A DNA stretch of 64,000 bases from Marchantia polymorpha subsp. ruderalis (GCA_037833965.1 AP031353.1:7690501-7754500); one strand, 5' to 3'; numbered from the stretch's first letter, positions 1-13,600 are shown. A program made the numbers and translations. The notes: generated by a model not told the origin, from the letters alone.

Positions 1-491
1 TTTCGCAGTCACGCAGACCAAAAGAAAATATAAGGAACCCCGTGTTTTAAATCAGCATACACCTTACAGGATAACCATCAGTAGATGATCGGTTGATAAT
101 AGTCAGTTCTCGAGTACCAGCATAAAAAATACAATTGTGCCAAGAGACTAGTAGAACATACCCTTCATGCCACCTTTTGCATACCTTTCCTCGGACTTGA
201 CCCAGTAGAGCGTTCACAGTCGGAAATGACATTTCAACAACCTACGACCTGCCGCTGCCGACCATACCTGGACCTGGTATACAAACCTACCTACTACTTA
301 CTGCTGGAAAGCAATAGCGACGGAAAGTTTCATCCAGCGATACATACTGATACATGCGACTTAGCTATCTGTTCGTAGGCTGTGCTGACTGCGACGTTAC
401 CCCCTCACCTTTCCTTCAATGCTGTACCTACCAAGAGGAGCGCTAAGCAAATAACGTTTCAGTGGAGACCATAAATCCTGGGCTTCGTATG
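1..491. other. 3' flank of the exonuclease gene
   Basis: This stretch follows the stop codon of the minus-strand exonuclease gene and probably holds its 3' UTR. I see no convincing coding sequence and no clear AATAAA signal on the minus strand. The short minus-strand open frame at 47-232 shows no recognisable family. Confidence 0.4.
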
Positions 492-3400
492 TTAGCTAGT
501 TTGCTGTGTTGTATCATCCGAAGGTTTGTAGACACTGTAGTCTCCAAATTCTCTTCTCCCGCTGTCAACACATATATACAACGAATTAGATATAGGACTA
601 CCACATGCTCTAAATTAACTCTTGCTGTTTGAGCATGGATTTGAGGCTCTATGGCTCCTGTCAGCGACGGTAGACCTCAACAAGAGTGCATGTAAACGGG
701 TTGCCCATCCCATACCACATGAAGAGAGTAACGGAGTAGAACATACCTGTGCGCAATGTCCCATCCTGGTGGGAGGAATGCAGGTTTGAGAGCTTCCACG
801 AAAACCGCACGCCACTGCTGACAAAAGACCCTTATTCCTTCATCCCCATCTTGCGCCATCAAAGCTTCTACGACTCTTCTCCCGTGTGCTCCGTGTCCCA
901 ACAATGAGCCATTTTTGCGGCTTCTGTGTCGGTGCGATTGCCTCCTCGATGGCAGACTCTCGATAAATATCCTCTCATTGTCATTATCTGTTTCGAGATA
1001 ATTGGACGTGGACGCAGTTTGCCTACTCTCCGGATGCTCACTGGCAGCATCATCCTGAGTATCGACTATCAACGACCTGCAAGTTTCCGCTTCTGACTGC
1101 ACATTCTCGTCTTTGACGGTCAGTGCAGACGAATGCTCCCGCTGATTACCACTAAGCGTTTCTGCGTCGGATAGATGCGTAGCTTCTTCGTCAGTAGCTT
1201 TGTTTGCAGGACTTTCCCGGCAAAGTCTCTTCTTGGAAAGACGATGACGTTCATGCGGTCCCATGCTCACCAATAAAGCAGCTCGCAAGTCTTGTTGGGA
1301 TATATTCTTCCTTCCATAAAAAGCCTTCACAACCTGTACAGCATTGAAAGCGTTTGCATTTAGAGATATCCATAAAAGTTCGTGATAATCAGATTTCACA
1401 GATGATCAGAATCAGAGCTGCCAGCCCGCAACGAAGAAAACACCCAGCCTAACAAGCAAAATTTGGTGACGATCGAAAAGTCAAATATCGAGTCATTGAA
1501 CTGAAAGAAATCAAAATTTAACACTTGCGTGCACAGATCTGACACGAACAAGTCATAAGATTTCCAAATATGGTGTCAATAGATATTTATGAAGGCGAAA
1601 ACAAATGTCAGATGATGTTTTAACACAATCGAGGACTTACTTCTTCGAGCTCTTCTCGACGTTGAGTTGGGATCTTCGACCCGTGAAGCAGAAGGGCCAT
1701 TGAAGCATTTTTCAATCGCAGAGGGGAGACACCCTTTCCACTTTCAGGTTCAGGAACAACGGCCTCGTTTTCTCCTCCATCGCCATCCATTACCTTTGCA
1801 AATAAAGGTACCCCGAACTGTTCTGCGATACGTCGCTTATGATTTTCAGCTGCTTTATGTGCAGCTTCATGGCAGTCGACACAAAGGAGGACTATATCAT
1901 GTGACCGATGACTTTTCAAATGCTCGGGAAAATACTGTCGGTAACAAGAAGGTATGATCCGATAGCGCAAGTAATGGCTACTCTCTCCGCAACCTACACA
2001 GCGATTGGACTTGCTTTGAACGTAAAAGTCATTGCCCTCGTCGTCTGGTCTTCCTTTCGGTTCGAAAAGAAGCTTCACTGCGGGAGGATCTTCTTGAATG
2101 AACTCTGCAAGTCCACGACGGACATACCTGAAAACCAACCAATCCTTCGGATCATGATCATGATGGAATTCAAGACAACTGCATTCATCTCATGACCATA
2201 CAAATGATAGTTCAAATAAGAGCCGAACTGATTGAAGTTTGTATGGAGTACAACATATCCTGCATTTTTAGTCCTACGTCATTCGTCAGAAGGTACAACT
2301 CGAACTCCTAGTGGGCTAACGATGAAGATTTCAGTTCCAGTGATGGCTTTTGCTTCTTTCGGTAGTTATTAGTCATGAACGACTGCAACTGTTTGGATGC
2401 AATATTTTGCACTCATTTCGAAGAGAAATGACCCATTTACATCCAAAACATGACGTCGGATCACAGTGGATAGAGCCACCCCATACGCATATAACGATAA
2501 GTAATACAGCTGTTCGGGAAATACGACTCTGGGATAAGGCGGAAAGTACCAATCAAGTTTTCTTCGGTCACAGAAGCAAAGCAGACGCCCGTCATCAGCG
2601 TAGATCCGGCAATTGTGATACACAGGTGCTTTACATGAAAACTTCTTCACAAACTGCATCCTGGACCTCTCCGTATTCCTCCCTTTAGACTGTCTTGGTG
2701 TCTTAAGTTTCCAAAGGCCATTCATATCTTTTGAGTCATTACCAGATACCGATGCAGAGAAAAAGTTCAACGGGGAACACAGTTTGTCATAGAGGACAGA
2801 AAGGTAACTTTTGGGACTGAGTCGCCCAGGCGCTTGTGACGGAGACAATTCTGAGCAGCTGGAATTTAAATCTTGAATCACATCGCAAAGTTCATCTATA
2901 TACTGTTCAAGTACAGGTGAAGGAGAGTCTATTGTCGGTATGATTGGAGAAATAAGCGCATCTGATGGCGGAGGAGAAGCATCTGCCGCGGCTACTGTGG
3001 TGAATATCAACTCCGGTGTTTGAGGACAAGAGCAAGCAAGTGCGATGAGAGCTGTATCAGATAGTACAGAGCGCAAGCTTTCATCCTCTGCACGAGCCTG
3101 AAAAAGAACATACCCCAAGTCGCACATAATCAGCATCTCACGGCATCAGCAAGCTAATGAAAAAGTGAAGATTAGGCTTTCTTAAGTATGAAGACTCTGA
3201 TCGTCCATACCTGAAGAACACAAAGAGAAGAGGACTTTAACCTCCATGTCAAAGACAAGAAGGAGCAAACACTTCGTACTATACCGAACAAGAAACAGGG
3301 AGAAAACTTACGACATTCTTCCGCCACTCGCATAACCTAATTACTTTCTCCACAAGATCAGGATTCACCTGCAGGTCAGGAGCTCTGAAATTCAGTGACC

Positions 3401-6400
3401 TGCCATGGCAGCTTTGAAAACGTACGCAAATTTTATAAAACACCTGCCCTATGCATCCAGATCAAAGACAACTTCCTTTCCATTTCACGATGAGAAACAG
3501 CCGGTAGTATCGACAACACGTCTCTCAAGTTCCAAACACAAATCTAACGATAAACCTACTTATACTTTCTACTAAGCTGCATAACAAATAACGTAACTCT
3601 CTTAGATGAACTCAAAACCTTCACGACTTCTATATCATTGCAAGAGATACATATGACACACATATATATGAGGAGACATGACGCACATCATTCAGGCAGA
3701 CACAGTAAAAGAAGCTGGAAGAATTAGTCTACTGAACATCTTTCCAGCATGAGCATTAAACTAGATGCATCAGAGTATCTGAACTGAAGTAGGGAACCTG
3801 AGAGGGAAGAGGATATTCGTGTAGGAATCTAAAGCGCGAAATCATTGTGGAAGCTGTCGTAGCAGGGTCACAGACTATTTCCTTCTCAAAAAGTTGTAAG
3901 CAATTCAAATTTGAGCGACACCAGGTTAATTCCAAAAGATCTCCTTGAAGAGGTATCCCCAACTCTGTACTAAAATCTTTCATTGCACCTGACAACCAAT
4001 ATTCCTTATATCAATATGGTTTTCAATGCAAATAATTCTGTAATCAAATTGCAATGACTGTTGAGGTAAATCTTACAGACCTAAACATGATTGCGTCAAC
4101 CAATCTGCCTTTGATGCAAAGTTGAAACGACTACAAGTTCAACCAACTGGAACCCAAGGTTTACATTGACACATGACAAATATATATGCATTTGTCTCTG
4201 AATGCCCAGATTGCGGTGTTTGGAGCTTGTTAGGAAGTAAAAGCTACCACTTACCAGAACTCTGCTGAGAAAGTTCCAGACTCAGCTGTTGGGCGATGTA
4301 AAGAAGATAATGGGCATCTGTACGTGCGTACTCTACCATGTCTTCTGTCAGCGGCCTTATACGCCAGTCTGCACGCTGCATCGAAGAATAAATCACCTAC
4401 CTTAAACAGTTTACTTTATCCACTCATCTTAAGCTAGATGCATGATAAAATTAAGTTCTTATGCTGCTTTCGTATTGCTACGAAAGCAGCATAAGGATAG
4501 CGCTGTCAAAATTCTCAGAACCGAACAAAACATTCGCTAGTTAATGAAACACTTTCAAATTTGCTGAAAATTATTTGGAACAAATATTTACAACAACTAC
4601 AGGCATGCACCCTGTGACCTCACCTGGTAAGCTTTGTTCGTGATCACACCGCAGTAGGTTTTCAGTAGATATGCAAGTGACCTTTGGGGCTTATCAAGTA
4701 CAATGCATGCCTGACGATACAAAAAGAGAGTAATGAGAATAATACATAAATCCCGTATCGTGAAGATCCCTGACTCCATTTGAGATGAACAATCAATGAC
4801 CATTTCTGACCGGATGTACTTTGACTGACGTTAATGTGAACTGCTAAACTTGAACACAGTTTCTAAAGTGAAAGAAGATCCAGAAAATGTAAAAAGGGAA
4901 ATAGAGGGTAAGGCAGTTATCCATTCCTTCAAAGTAAAAGATAGGTCAGCTTTAAGAGGGCCTCACTTTTGCAGTGTCAAACATGTTGACAACGTACATA
5001 TGAAAGTCTCTTTGCAACCACAATATATCACTATCTGCACCATGAAAAACCTGGTCAACAAGGGTGCCCATCAGAAATGTCGATAACTGGGTTACAGTTA
5101 AGTAGTACAAACAATGCATTCTTTAACTGCGCTGAATGCTAGATGATCCCCAATATTCCCACATATGCAGGCAGATATACAGAATGGTAATGAGATGAAC
5201 TCCCATAGCTCATTCTTGTTTCCTGGGGATAGATACTTGCAATTGTAGAAGCATTTTTTACTGAATGCAATAAGTGTGATAGAAGGCACTCTCTAGCAGG
5301 AATAGACAATGCACGATAGAAGCGTCTGACGCAAATGTGCTCACTGAACCTTGAAGTGAGAACTTTTGTCCAAGTCTCAGATACGCGATGTAGATGCTAG
5401 TTAATTAGCGCTGCTTAATAGATGCAAGTCTCAAATTCTAGGCGATATTTCTTTGTCGATATTTTGACGTCAGTTGCACATATGCGCAGTATATTATGGT
5501 GAATGAAATCACCTTGCAAATAGCAGGATTGGAGAAAACATCACGCAAGATGCTCATGTCGTCATGCAAAGCGAGTGTATCCACCAAGTAATCTGTCTGT
5601 CGGGTCGAAATCTGCTCTGATACCCCGAAAATATACCAACAAATTCCAGGTCATCAGAAAGCGTAGGTCGAGACATGGAGAGCTAATCTGAGTGTCTTGT
5701 TCCATTTAAAAAAGATTATTATGATCCCAGAAGTACGACACTTAAACATCGATAACTCATCCAACGAGCATCAAATCGATTTCATCACACCTGAACCAGT
5801 GCAGTAAAGCCGTGGAAGGAATGAAAGCTGTGCTGTTCAGTATCCACCGCAAATTCGGTTTCATTACTGAGAATGTGAGCAAGAGCCTCCAGCTGCTCCG
5901 TCGTTTCCACCCACTCAAAGGGCCCATCCGTTCCAGCTGGCACTTCAGGGCTTTCTTGAAGTAAAAATGCCGGAGGAGGCTGCTCCAACAATGCACGTAT
6001 TCTCTGCCCGTAAGGATGGAGAGACTCCTCACCTGCCATATGAACAGGCTTTCTTAATCATGAGCACCTCAACTTGAAGAATCAACGATGTTCCTCACAA
6101 ATTCAGCTCGAAATGGACGATAAACAATCAATGCTGAGGGAAAATGTTTAAACCTAATAGAATCTCTCCGACTGGCCACTCTCAAGTGAAATGCAGTGAA
6201 CGCAGAAAAGAATTTACATCCCTGAATGTCGGTACGAGTCTCGACCCGGAATTAAAACTGGCACCGACCATTATCCCTCTTGCACGACAATTAGAAGCTG
6301 GAATGGGAACGAAGAAGATCCGTCGACAAGCTCACGCCCTTTGACTCGTTCCCAAGTCAAAGCCAGTGTCGTATACTCTAGCCCAGGATTACGGAAAGAC

Positions 6401-6636
6401 TACGCACCGCTTTCTTCAGTTCGAAGATGCACGAAAGGAGACAGGGAATTGTCAGCCAGCACACATCGGAAGCGTCTCTGGGGCTTCCCATCGAGCTGCT
6501 CGTCGGCAACAGGACGAGACGACGCATCGATCGCAGCTCGAACCTTCTGCCTCTTCTGCCTCCAGAAAAGAAAGCCCAGCGATATTACCGCCAAGCCCGA
6601 AACCACACTCACCGCCACCACTTTCTGGTCCACCAT
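492..6636 (-). CDS. RRP6L3/EXD2-like membrane-anchored 3'-5' exonuclease with Cys-rich C-terminal domain
   Basis: Twelve exons (6408-6636, 5791-6032, 5513-5611, 4967-5050, 4624-4710, 4255-4375, 3798-3988, 3312-3368, 2550-3097, 1641-2127, 747-1333, 492-561) join in phase to 933 codons. Residues 6-28 form a membrane segment. The DEDDy exonuclease follows: ExoI FAVDTEQ (D140, E142), Exo[12 protein letters not shown] (D198), ExoIII YARTD (Y263, D267). Residues about 350-400 resemble an HRDC-like linker. C596xxC599 and C635xxC638H639 around HLKSHRSHD match the HNH-like module shared by animal EXD2 and plant RRP6L3. The start is the first ATG after an in-frame TGA. In the known family these enzymes degrade RNA or single-stranded nucleic acid; plant RRP6L3 is cytoplasmic. 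The membrane anchor suggests an organelle-surface or ER location (inference). All catalytic residues are present, so it should be active. The donor after 3798 (GTTCCC) is weak and is the least certain junction. Confidence 0.9.
4458..4495. repeat. Perfect 17-bp inverted repeat in an intron
   Basis: Two 17-bp perfect arms around a 4-base loop (TTGC) lie in the exonuclease intron between exons 5 and 6. The arms begin CTTATGCTGC and end GCAGCATAAG. It is not part of any recognised element. Confidence 0.85.
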
Positions 6637-7744
6637 CTTTGCCTCCACGGGCCCGATCCTCCGTCCTCCACGAATCGCTCAAAATTACGCCATCCCTCGA
6701 TCTGTCGAGGCCCCGCCCGAAAATCCAACAAATGTTTTCTTTTCTCGAGCTCGACTGCCCCGGAGCCTTCCTTCTTTGACTGGCACCGGGTCGGGACCGG
6801 GACCCGGGTTAGGTCCGTCCGATCGACGGCTGTGGCGTTTTCCTCCAGTACGGAAGGAGGAGCTGGGAGTCGTAGATTGGTGTAAGCGGTTAGCTTGACC
6901 CTTAGGACAAGTTAACCGGGAGCTAGCATGACCCACCGCCTGGACCTGGATCCACTAGGCTCGGAACAGGTGGTAAAAGCGCTCGCTTGGACGCCTTCAG
7001 CCTTCATGGGCCCGCGTCCCACGACTATGGTGACCCCATACCATGTGCCACTGTACTATGGTATGGTGACACCTACCATGCAGTGTTCCAGCGGGACAAG
7101 CACAGCGTTGCCAGTGGTTGGGCTCCACAGACAGGACTGTGCATGACCACGGCGAACGAGCGAATTTCTACATGGTAGCAGACGGGGGAACAGTAGGGGC
7201 ACTATGCGAGATCCTCCTTGCAAAATCACAAATCGCAACAGGTCTCCAACATGATTGCTACCATGCACTGTAGTCCTTGGACTCTAAGCATTCCACCGTT
7301 ATGAATGTCTTTATCATCGTATCCCACTTTATATTCCACCGAGAAGTTCATATTTATTCGTGCATCCCATATGTATCGCACCGGTATACGAGTATTTTAT
7401 TGCACATTCCACCGTTATCTATCTTCTCTTATAAATTAGAATATATATATATATTCGACCGTATCATATACATCATATATACAAGTACATACCACGTGCT
7501 GCCCACTTCTATGTTCAATTTTTTGAGGTACAATATTTCTCGGCTCCATTTGGCCTCACCTTTCCGTTTGCCTTTTCACGCCGTTCTGCTTTGCTGTTCG
7601 TTTTGTTATCCTACGAAAGAGGTATGGCTTGGGAGGCACGTAGCGATAGTCGCTGACTTTTGGCATGACAAATGAGTGACCTCATTCGAGAGCCGCATAC
7701 TTTGCCATCAGTCAGTCCTTAAAGCGCCTTGGAGCGAAAGCAGA

Positions 7745-7778
7745 GGGAGGGGGGCAGGGGGATGGGGAATGGGGGAGG
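7745..7778 (+). other. G-quadruplex-type G-rich tract
   Basis: Five runs of three or more guanines separated by one or two bases occur in 34 bp, starting GGGAGGGGGGCAGG. This fits the G-quadruplex pattern on the plus strand. It lies in the intergenic region and its role is unknown. Confidence 0.6.
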
Positions 7779-8152
7779 AGTCGAGTACAGACTTTTGGTT
7801 TGGCTTCTTCTCCACGTTCTGTCGCTCAAATCGGAGCTGCGCACTTTTTCATCTTTTGATTCGATACTTTCTGTTGCGCAAGGTTTTAGCATAAGTGGGG
7901 CTGTACCTGAAGAGTCTTATGACGAGTCAGTCAGTTTGATTAAGTGAGCGGTGTCTGCAGGATTGTCCTCTCGTCGGGGGAGGCGCTGGCTGGGGGGTTA
8001 GGAAAAGAATAATAACATCGAATGCAGCTCCATTTTCATCGCCTTGTACGTTACGGTGGGCGATTATGCTCTCCAACTCACGCACTAAGTATAAGACGCT
8101 GGAGCTTCTTCGCTGCTCGACCCCTCGCAAAGCATCTCACTCCGGAAATATC

Positions 8153-8180
8153 TTCTCGAAATTCTCGAAATTCGAAATTC
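8153..8180. promoter_or_regulatory. Heat-shock-element-like TTCnnGAA cluster
   Basis: TTCTCGAA occurs twice in 17 bp and is followed by TTCGAA. The spacing between the two units is one base short of a canonical heat-shock element. It is about 2.4 kb upstream of the phosphatase start, so a link to either gene is only a guess. Confidence 0.25.
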
Positions 8181-10261
8181 GCCCACCATCTCTTGCCAAA
8201 CGGGGAACGATGCTCGAATGCAGCTGCAGACGATGACACGAATTGGGAAGGTGAGCTTCCGTAGCCCGTTCGAGCTCTCTAAAGAGCAAGATTCCGGCAT
8301 GCATCGTTGCGCGTTGAGGCCAAGACGTGCAAAGCTTGGTGCAAACAAACTGCGCCACCAGAGTCGAACAAATTCAAGGGCCCCAGAAGCTCTAATAAAG
8401 CGTGCATCGACTGCCGCCTAATTGCGACCAGTTTATGCAAAACCGAATCATGGCCCTGACACTTGCTGCTGTTGCACTTCTTAAAGTGACCCTTCTTATT
8501 TTTAGCAAGATTCCTTGGGCGCGGAGCAGTTCGAGCTCAGATGCTGATCCAGTTGTACGTCCCGTGCAGGCAGACCTGATCTGACCCTTAACTGTATCGA
8601 TGCACCTCACACCAAGTAACGTCTGCAATCTGGAGTGGCCGCCGATGGTTGCTAGACATTCCAACGAACAGGCTCGTACTGCAATATTCATTGTCATATT
8701 AAAATATACATATTCACAACCAGGTTTGACAATTTAATATGCGTTACATTCTCTCCGAATATGTTGCCATCTTCCTTCATGCAGTGAGCCACCTTTATTC
8801 AAGTCATCCTCATGTGAAGTTTTCTGGGCTGATTTTTAAACAAATCCTTGGCATGCGCATTTATCGACACTTTAGTCTCGGACTTTTTGGTCTTCTCTGG
8901 ACTCTGGCTTCCATGGAGAAAAAATGGGCAAAGTGCAGCGAAACTTCCCATACAATGCTTCCGTTTCAACCATCCTCTACTCTACTGAATGCGTTAGATG
9001 CCTTGAATATGCATATCCACCAAATGGATTAAAAGCAGCCCCAGGATGAAATGGAGCAGGAGAGGACAACACACAATAAGCGTAAGAGCCACTGATCGAA
9101 AAGGTCGAGAGCGAGTGGGATTGGGCCGAAAGCGAAAGTGTCGATGGGAAAATTGTCGACGGACTCGTCTGCCCCACATTGATCTGCACCCCTTCTCCTG
9201 GACGTTGGAGGGGGAACTACGGCCGGTCAAACTTTGCATGTCGTGGAGGCGGTGAACGGGACAAAAGAGCGAGAGAATGTTTTGACTTACGTTGTTCCGC
9301 GGGGCCTGGACAGCACGTCGACGTGGCCAGCCTACTGGAGCAGACGGCAGAAAAATCCGACATCCGACGTCCGACCTCCGGTCCCTTCAACAACCATCAG
9401 TCCCCAGCGGTTCCTCCAACTTTCGGCTGGTTCGAACCTCGAGCGCCACGCCTCAAGGCACCTCTCCTCGGGTTGACTCTGCCCACTGACCTAAACTTCG
9501 ATCGGTAGACCGGGAAACGACGGTAAGGTGGAAGAGAAGTCCAGGTACGTGGCGGCGTAGGAACAACCGTTTGACCGAGCTTGACCGGGGTTCGGCCCTT
9601 GCTGGCTTGACTTGGGGTTTAGAGTAGTGCATCGGGTTGCGCGAGGAGGTCTGGGGGCGATTTGAATGAGCGAAGCTTCGCTTTCGACTGAAGGAGCCTC
9701 TGCCAGGGGCCGATCATTGATGGCGTCCCCAAGGTCGCAGGACCCTGCGAGAGCAGAATCTGGGCGACGCCCGGCGCGGCCCAAGGCAGGGCGCGTCGAG
9801 GGCGAATCGGCCTGGCAGGATTCGGGAATCCGGAGCGAGGAGCTACCGTCCAGAGAAACCCCGAGACCCTTTTAAATGTCCACCTTCGAAAACGCGTCTA
9901 CACGTTCCCCATGGGCCTCCTGGCTCATAAAGCCACCTGCCGCCCACTTTCCGTCGCCGGTAACCCCCAGCTCCCCGGAACTGGGAACCCCGTACACCCC
10001 CCAGCAAGCCGGTCCGTTGCGTCTACCGCCTCAAACGTCCGGCAAATCGCCGTACCGCGAAGGTTCACGGCATGGGACGTGAAGGAACATGTTGCAGACA
10101 GCTCAACGGCATCGGGCCGAGGCGAGCCCCGAGGCCGGCCGCCAGGCCTGCCAGACCGCCAGCACGACGGTCAGGCGGAAAGGCCAGGACGGGCTGCCCC
10201 GGCGCCAGATCCAGTTCATTCCATTCCTACTTCCATGGTCCGACACGCAATGCGTCGTAGG

Positions 10262-10270
10262 TATAAAAAA
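10262..10270 (+). promoter_or_regulatory. Probable TATA box of the phosphatase gene
   Basis: TATAAAAAA stands alone in a very GC-rich stretch 354 bp upstream of the phosphatase ATG. Initiation about 30 bp downstream would give a 5' UTR of roughly 320 nt rich in GA and GC, including a GAGACGAGAC-type repeat near 10371-10400. Confidence 0.5.
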
Positions 10271-10615
10271 CCGGATGTCGGGCCTCCGGGTCATGAATCG
10301 GACAGAGACAGTCGCGTCACGAGCGGGCGGGCGACCGAAGGTCAACCTGCAGTCGTGTCGAGGAGAGGAGAGGGGAGACGAGACGAGAGACGAGAGCGCG
10401 GGCTGGCGGGCGGGCAGGCGGTCGGCAATAAGTGCTATATGTATCGAGGGGGCGACCTCGATAGGAAGAACGTTGGCCAGCGCCGTAGAAGAACAGCCGC
10501 GGACAGAGGGCGAGAAAGTGATCGAGGAATCATCGAGAAAAATAAGAGGGCGCGCGGAGCGTCGAGGCAGGCCCATATACGGGCGGGCAGATAGCGACGG
10601 GGGGCCGGGGGGGAG

Positions 10616-13600
10616 ATGGCGGGGACGCAGCGGGGTTCTTCGCGATCCCCGAGCTCGGAGCGGACGACGCCCGTGCGCATGTCGCCGCGCGGATCGATCG
10701 ACGAGAGCTTCGATCTGCTGACAGGCGCGTTTCCCCATCCTTTTGTCGTCGCGGACGCTGCGGCAGCAGCAGCAGCAGGAGGATTAGGAGCAGCAGCGAG
10801 GAGCGAAATCGGAGCAGGAGCGACGTCGTCGACTTCCCCGGCTCGAGGCAACCCTAATGGCGCAGGAGTTGACGCGGTCTTCGGCAATCCCGCAATGGTG
10901 TTGCAGCAGCAGCAGCTTCAGCAGCAGCCGATGGATTTGTTGACAGGATTTTACCAGCCGCAGTCGCGATCGCCGCCCCCGAATCTGGTGGTTCCAGCGC
11001 CCGTGGCCGCGAAGCAGGATGCGTGGAAGCGAGACGGGCAAGTGCATTCGTCGCCGGCCGCAGGAGGGCCCAGCAAAGAGTACTTTGCCGCGACTCCAAT
11101 TTCCCCTCACTATCCGTTTGTGGAGAATGCCGTGCCCTCGCGTGCTTCGTATTCTGTGTCGCCTCCTCCTCCTGCTGCTGTGATCCCTAGAGTCTCCGAT
11201 GCGGCCACTGAATCGTCCAGTCCCGGGCATAGGAACAGGTCCGGTCCCGTGGATGGCAGTTTTGCGAATTTTTCCTCCGTAGCCGAGAATATGTCCAACT
11301 TAGATTTCGGCGGCAGATCTCATAGCTCAGGCTCGGCTGGCCCGCTGCTCTCGCCGTCGCCGCAAACTAGATCTCATAGAAGTTCCTCGGGGGGTTCACT
11401 GGCGTACGCCAACTCCGTCAATAATCATAAATCTGGTGGCTTTGTGAATAACTCTTACAGCGCAGATTCGGCCTATAAAGGTGAATCGATCGCCAAGCAA
11501 TCGGCCTCGATGCCTTCAGGAATTGGACTTGAAAGGCTGCAGCAAATGCCTCCGCATGCGAGAGCGGAAACCTCCCGTGCCCCAACGACCCCTCTCGATG
11601 TAAATTATAGCACCCCGGTCCGAGGAGCTCCCAGCGCGCCTGCGTACCAGATTGAAACGACGAGGAGGAGCGCGTCGGAACCGAAATTGTATCAGCGAGC
11701 GCCGTCCTTGAACATAAGTTCGAGGAGCCAGGGCAAGGAGCCCGCCGCCGTTATGGATCCCCGGACCCCGACCAGTGCCTCCAAGACAATTGTGCACGAC
11801 GAATTCGTGGGTGCCATATCCGGAAAAGGCATCTACCGAGCTCCCAGACGCGGCGCCGTGCATCCGACTCGACCGGTGTCGCTCGAGCTCAGGCCCCATC
11901 CGCTCCGAGGAGCTCCGCCGAACCCTGTGTCCCGACTCACGTGCTTCGCCTCGTCCGTCTGGGCTGCGTGCGAGCTGGGGCTTATGGTGTGGGAGGTGGA
12001 CCACGCGACGGGCCGCGGGTGCGCGGGTACTGGCAACAATTTAGGAGACGAGGATGCGGCATCGTACGAGTTTCTGAGATTACAAGGATCGACAACCGTG
12101 TCTATGGCAGCCGACGTTGCCAACGAGGTTATATGGACCGGCCATCGAGATGGCAAAATCAGGCTCTGGTCGGCGCGGCCGTCCACTGACTCCGACTCTT
12201 CTTCCTCCTCTTCTTCTTCTTCCAAGCGGGTATCCAGATCCGCCAGCCTCGTGTTCCAAGCCCATCGCCCGGCCGTCACGGCTCTTGTGATCACGTCTTA
12301 CGGTACTGTTGCAATGTACACGCCCGCTTCTGTCCTTGTGGAACTTGAAACAATGACATGTCCGATGCAATCTGTTTGAACGCTGCGTCCATCCGACATG
12401 CCGGGTTTCTGGCTTGTAGCCGAGCCAGTCTTAGAGTCCTTACGGTAACCAATTCTATGAAGCCCAGCGGTTTCATCCCGCGAATCACTGTCGATCTTAC
12501 GTCGTGCTGGCCCAAACTGCTCCTTGCCTGCGCCTTCAGTTTTGAGCTCGATGCTTGAGCCGTGTTGCCAGACGTCCCTCCAGTGCACATTGTAGGAAGG
12601 ATGACGCTTGTAGGGACTCTGATCAATTCTGGTGCACTTGTTTCTGGTTTTGCCCCTGTTCCAAGTCTGAGATGCAGGCGTTTTTTGACTGCTTGTAGGT
12701 GAGCTGTGGGCTGGATTCGATAGTGGTGAACTCAAGGCCTGGCCATGGGAAGCCGTGGCGAAAGCAATGTCCGGAGTCGGTGACGGAGCTTCGTACATGG
12801 AGAAATCTTACATCGAACTTAGAATTCGAAATGTAGGAGTCGGTCCCAACGGCCCAATCGCTCCTGAGGTTCGGTTCCTTGTTGCAGATCATGCAAACGG
12901 GAGAGTGTGGTGTGGTGGAGCACAGTACATCGCTATTTGGTAAGTGCCGTCTGAAGTAATATTGGATACTGTTAAGTTCTTGCTTGTACTAGCTGATCCT
13001 CAAAGTTTGTGCTACACATTTTGTAAAGTTTCTGGATAAGTTCGCATGGCATAGTTCATTGGGAGCTGATTCTTAGATCGGTTCTGGCTGCTCTAATTTG
13101 GGACCTCTTGAATCATCAATTGCATAAATGATTCTACAACTGAGGGACGATCTACAAGGTCTGTCTACGATAGTTCAGTCAGTGACGGATCGGCTCAACT
13201 ATCACCTTTTCAAGGCAGGTTTTGCAATTTTCTTCGTAGCTGAGAGCATAGATCATTTGCAGGTTTTCTGACCTTTGACGCTTCTTCGCTACGACAGGGA
13301 CGCGAGGACTCGGGACTTCGTGAGGATGTTTGGCGGACCTTCTGGACAAGCCGACCTTACTAGCCTTGATGCCGGATCACCAGGGAAGGAAATTTTATCG
13401 GATGAAGACCTGAAAGTTGGCTATGCCAAAGTGGGAAAGAAAGAGAAGGGGGGCTGGCTGCAACGCTCCCGTAATGCGGTTATGGGAGCTGCCGATGCCG
13501 TGAGACGAGCAGCAAGTGGAGGAGGTCAAAATGCGGATGATGGTAGGAGGCTTGAGGCTCTGGTGGCTGCAGCAGATGGTACGATGTGGGGAGGTTATGG

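Larger units (their letters stand above)
6637..10261. other. Intergenic region between divergent genes
   Basis: This stretch separates the start codons of two divergent genes and should hold both promoters. The ends (about 6640-6900 and 9200-10260) are GC- and CpG-rich, while the middle near 7300-7500 is AT-rich with a short TA run. Several open frames of 60-130 codons on both strands show no family resemblance or splice structure. No TATA box was seen upstream of the exonuclease start, so that promoter may be TATA-less. Confidence 0.5.

Noticed and set aside
7010-7075. Inverted repeat around CCATACCAT / ATGGTATGG
   Set aside because: The arms are short (about 13 bp with two mismatches) and there is no further structure, so chance cannot be excluded.
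9911-10738. Long open frames on both strands (227, 210 and 211 codons) just before the phosphatase
   Set aside because: They overlap one another in a very GC-rich 5' UTR where stop codons are rare. The composition is R/G/P/A only, with no domain and no partner exon.
12298-12798. 166-codon minus-strand frame in the first phosphatase intron
   Set aside because: It spans the intron and the next exon in antisense, with no family resemblance. The intron call rests on in-phase joining to the conserved GELWAG segment.
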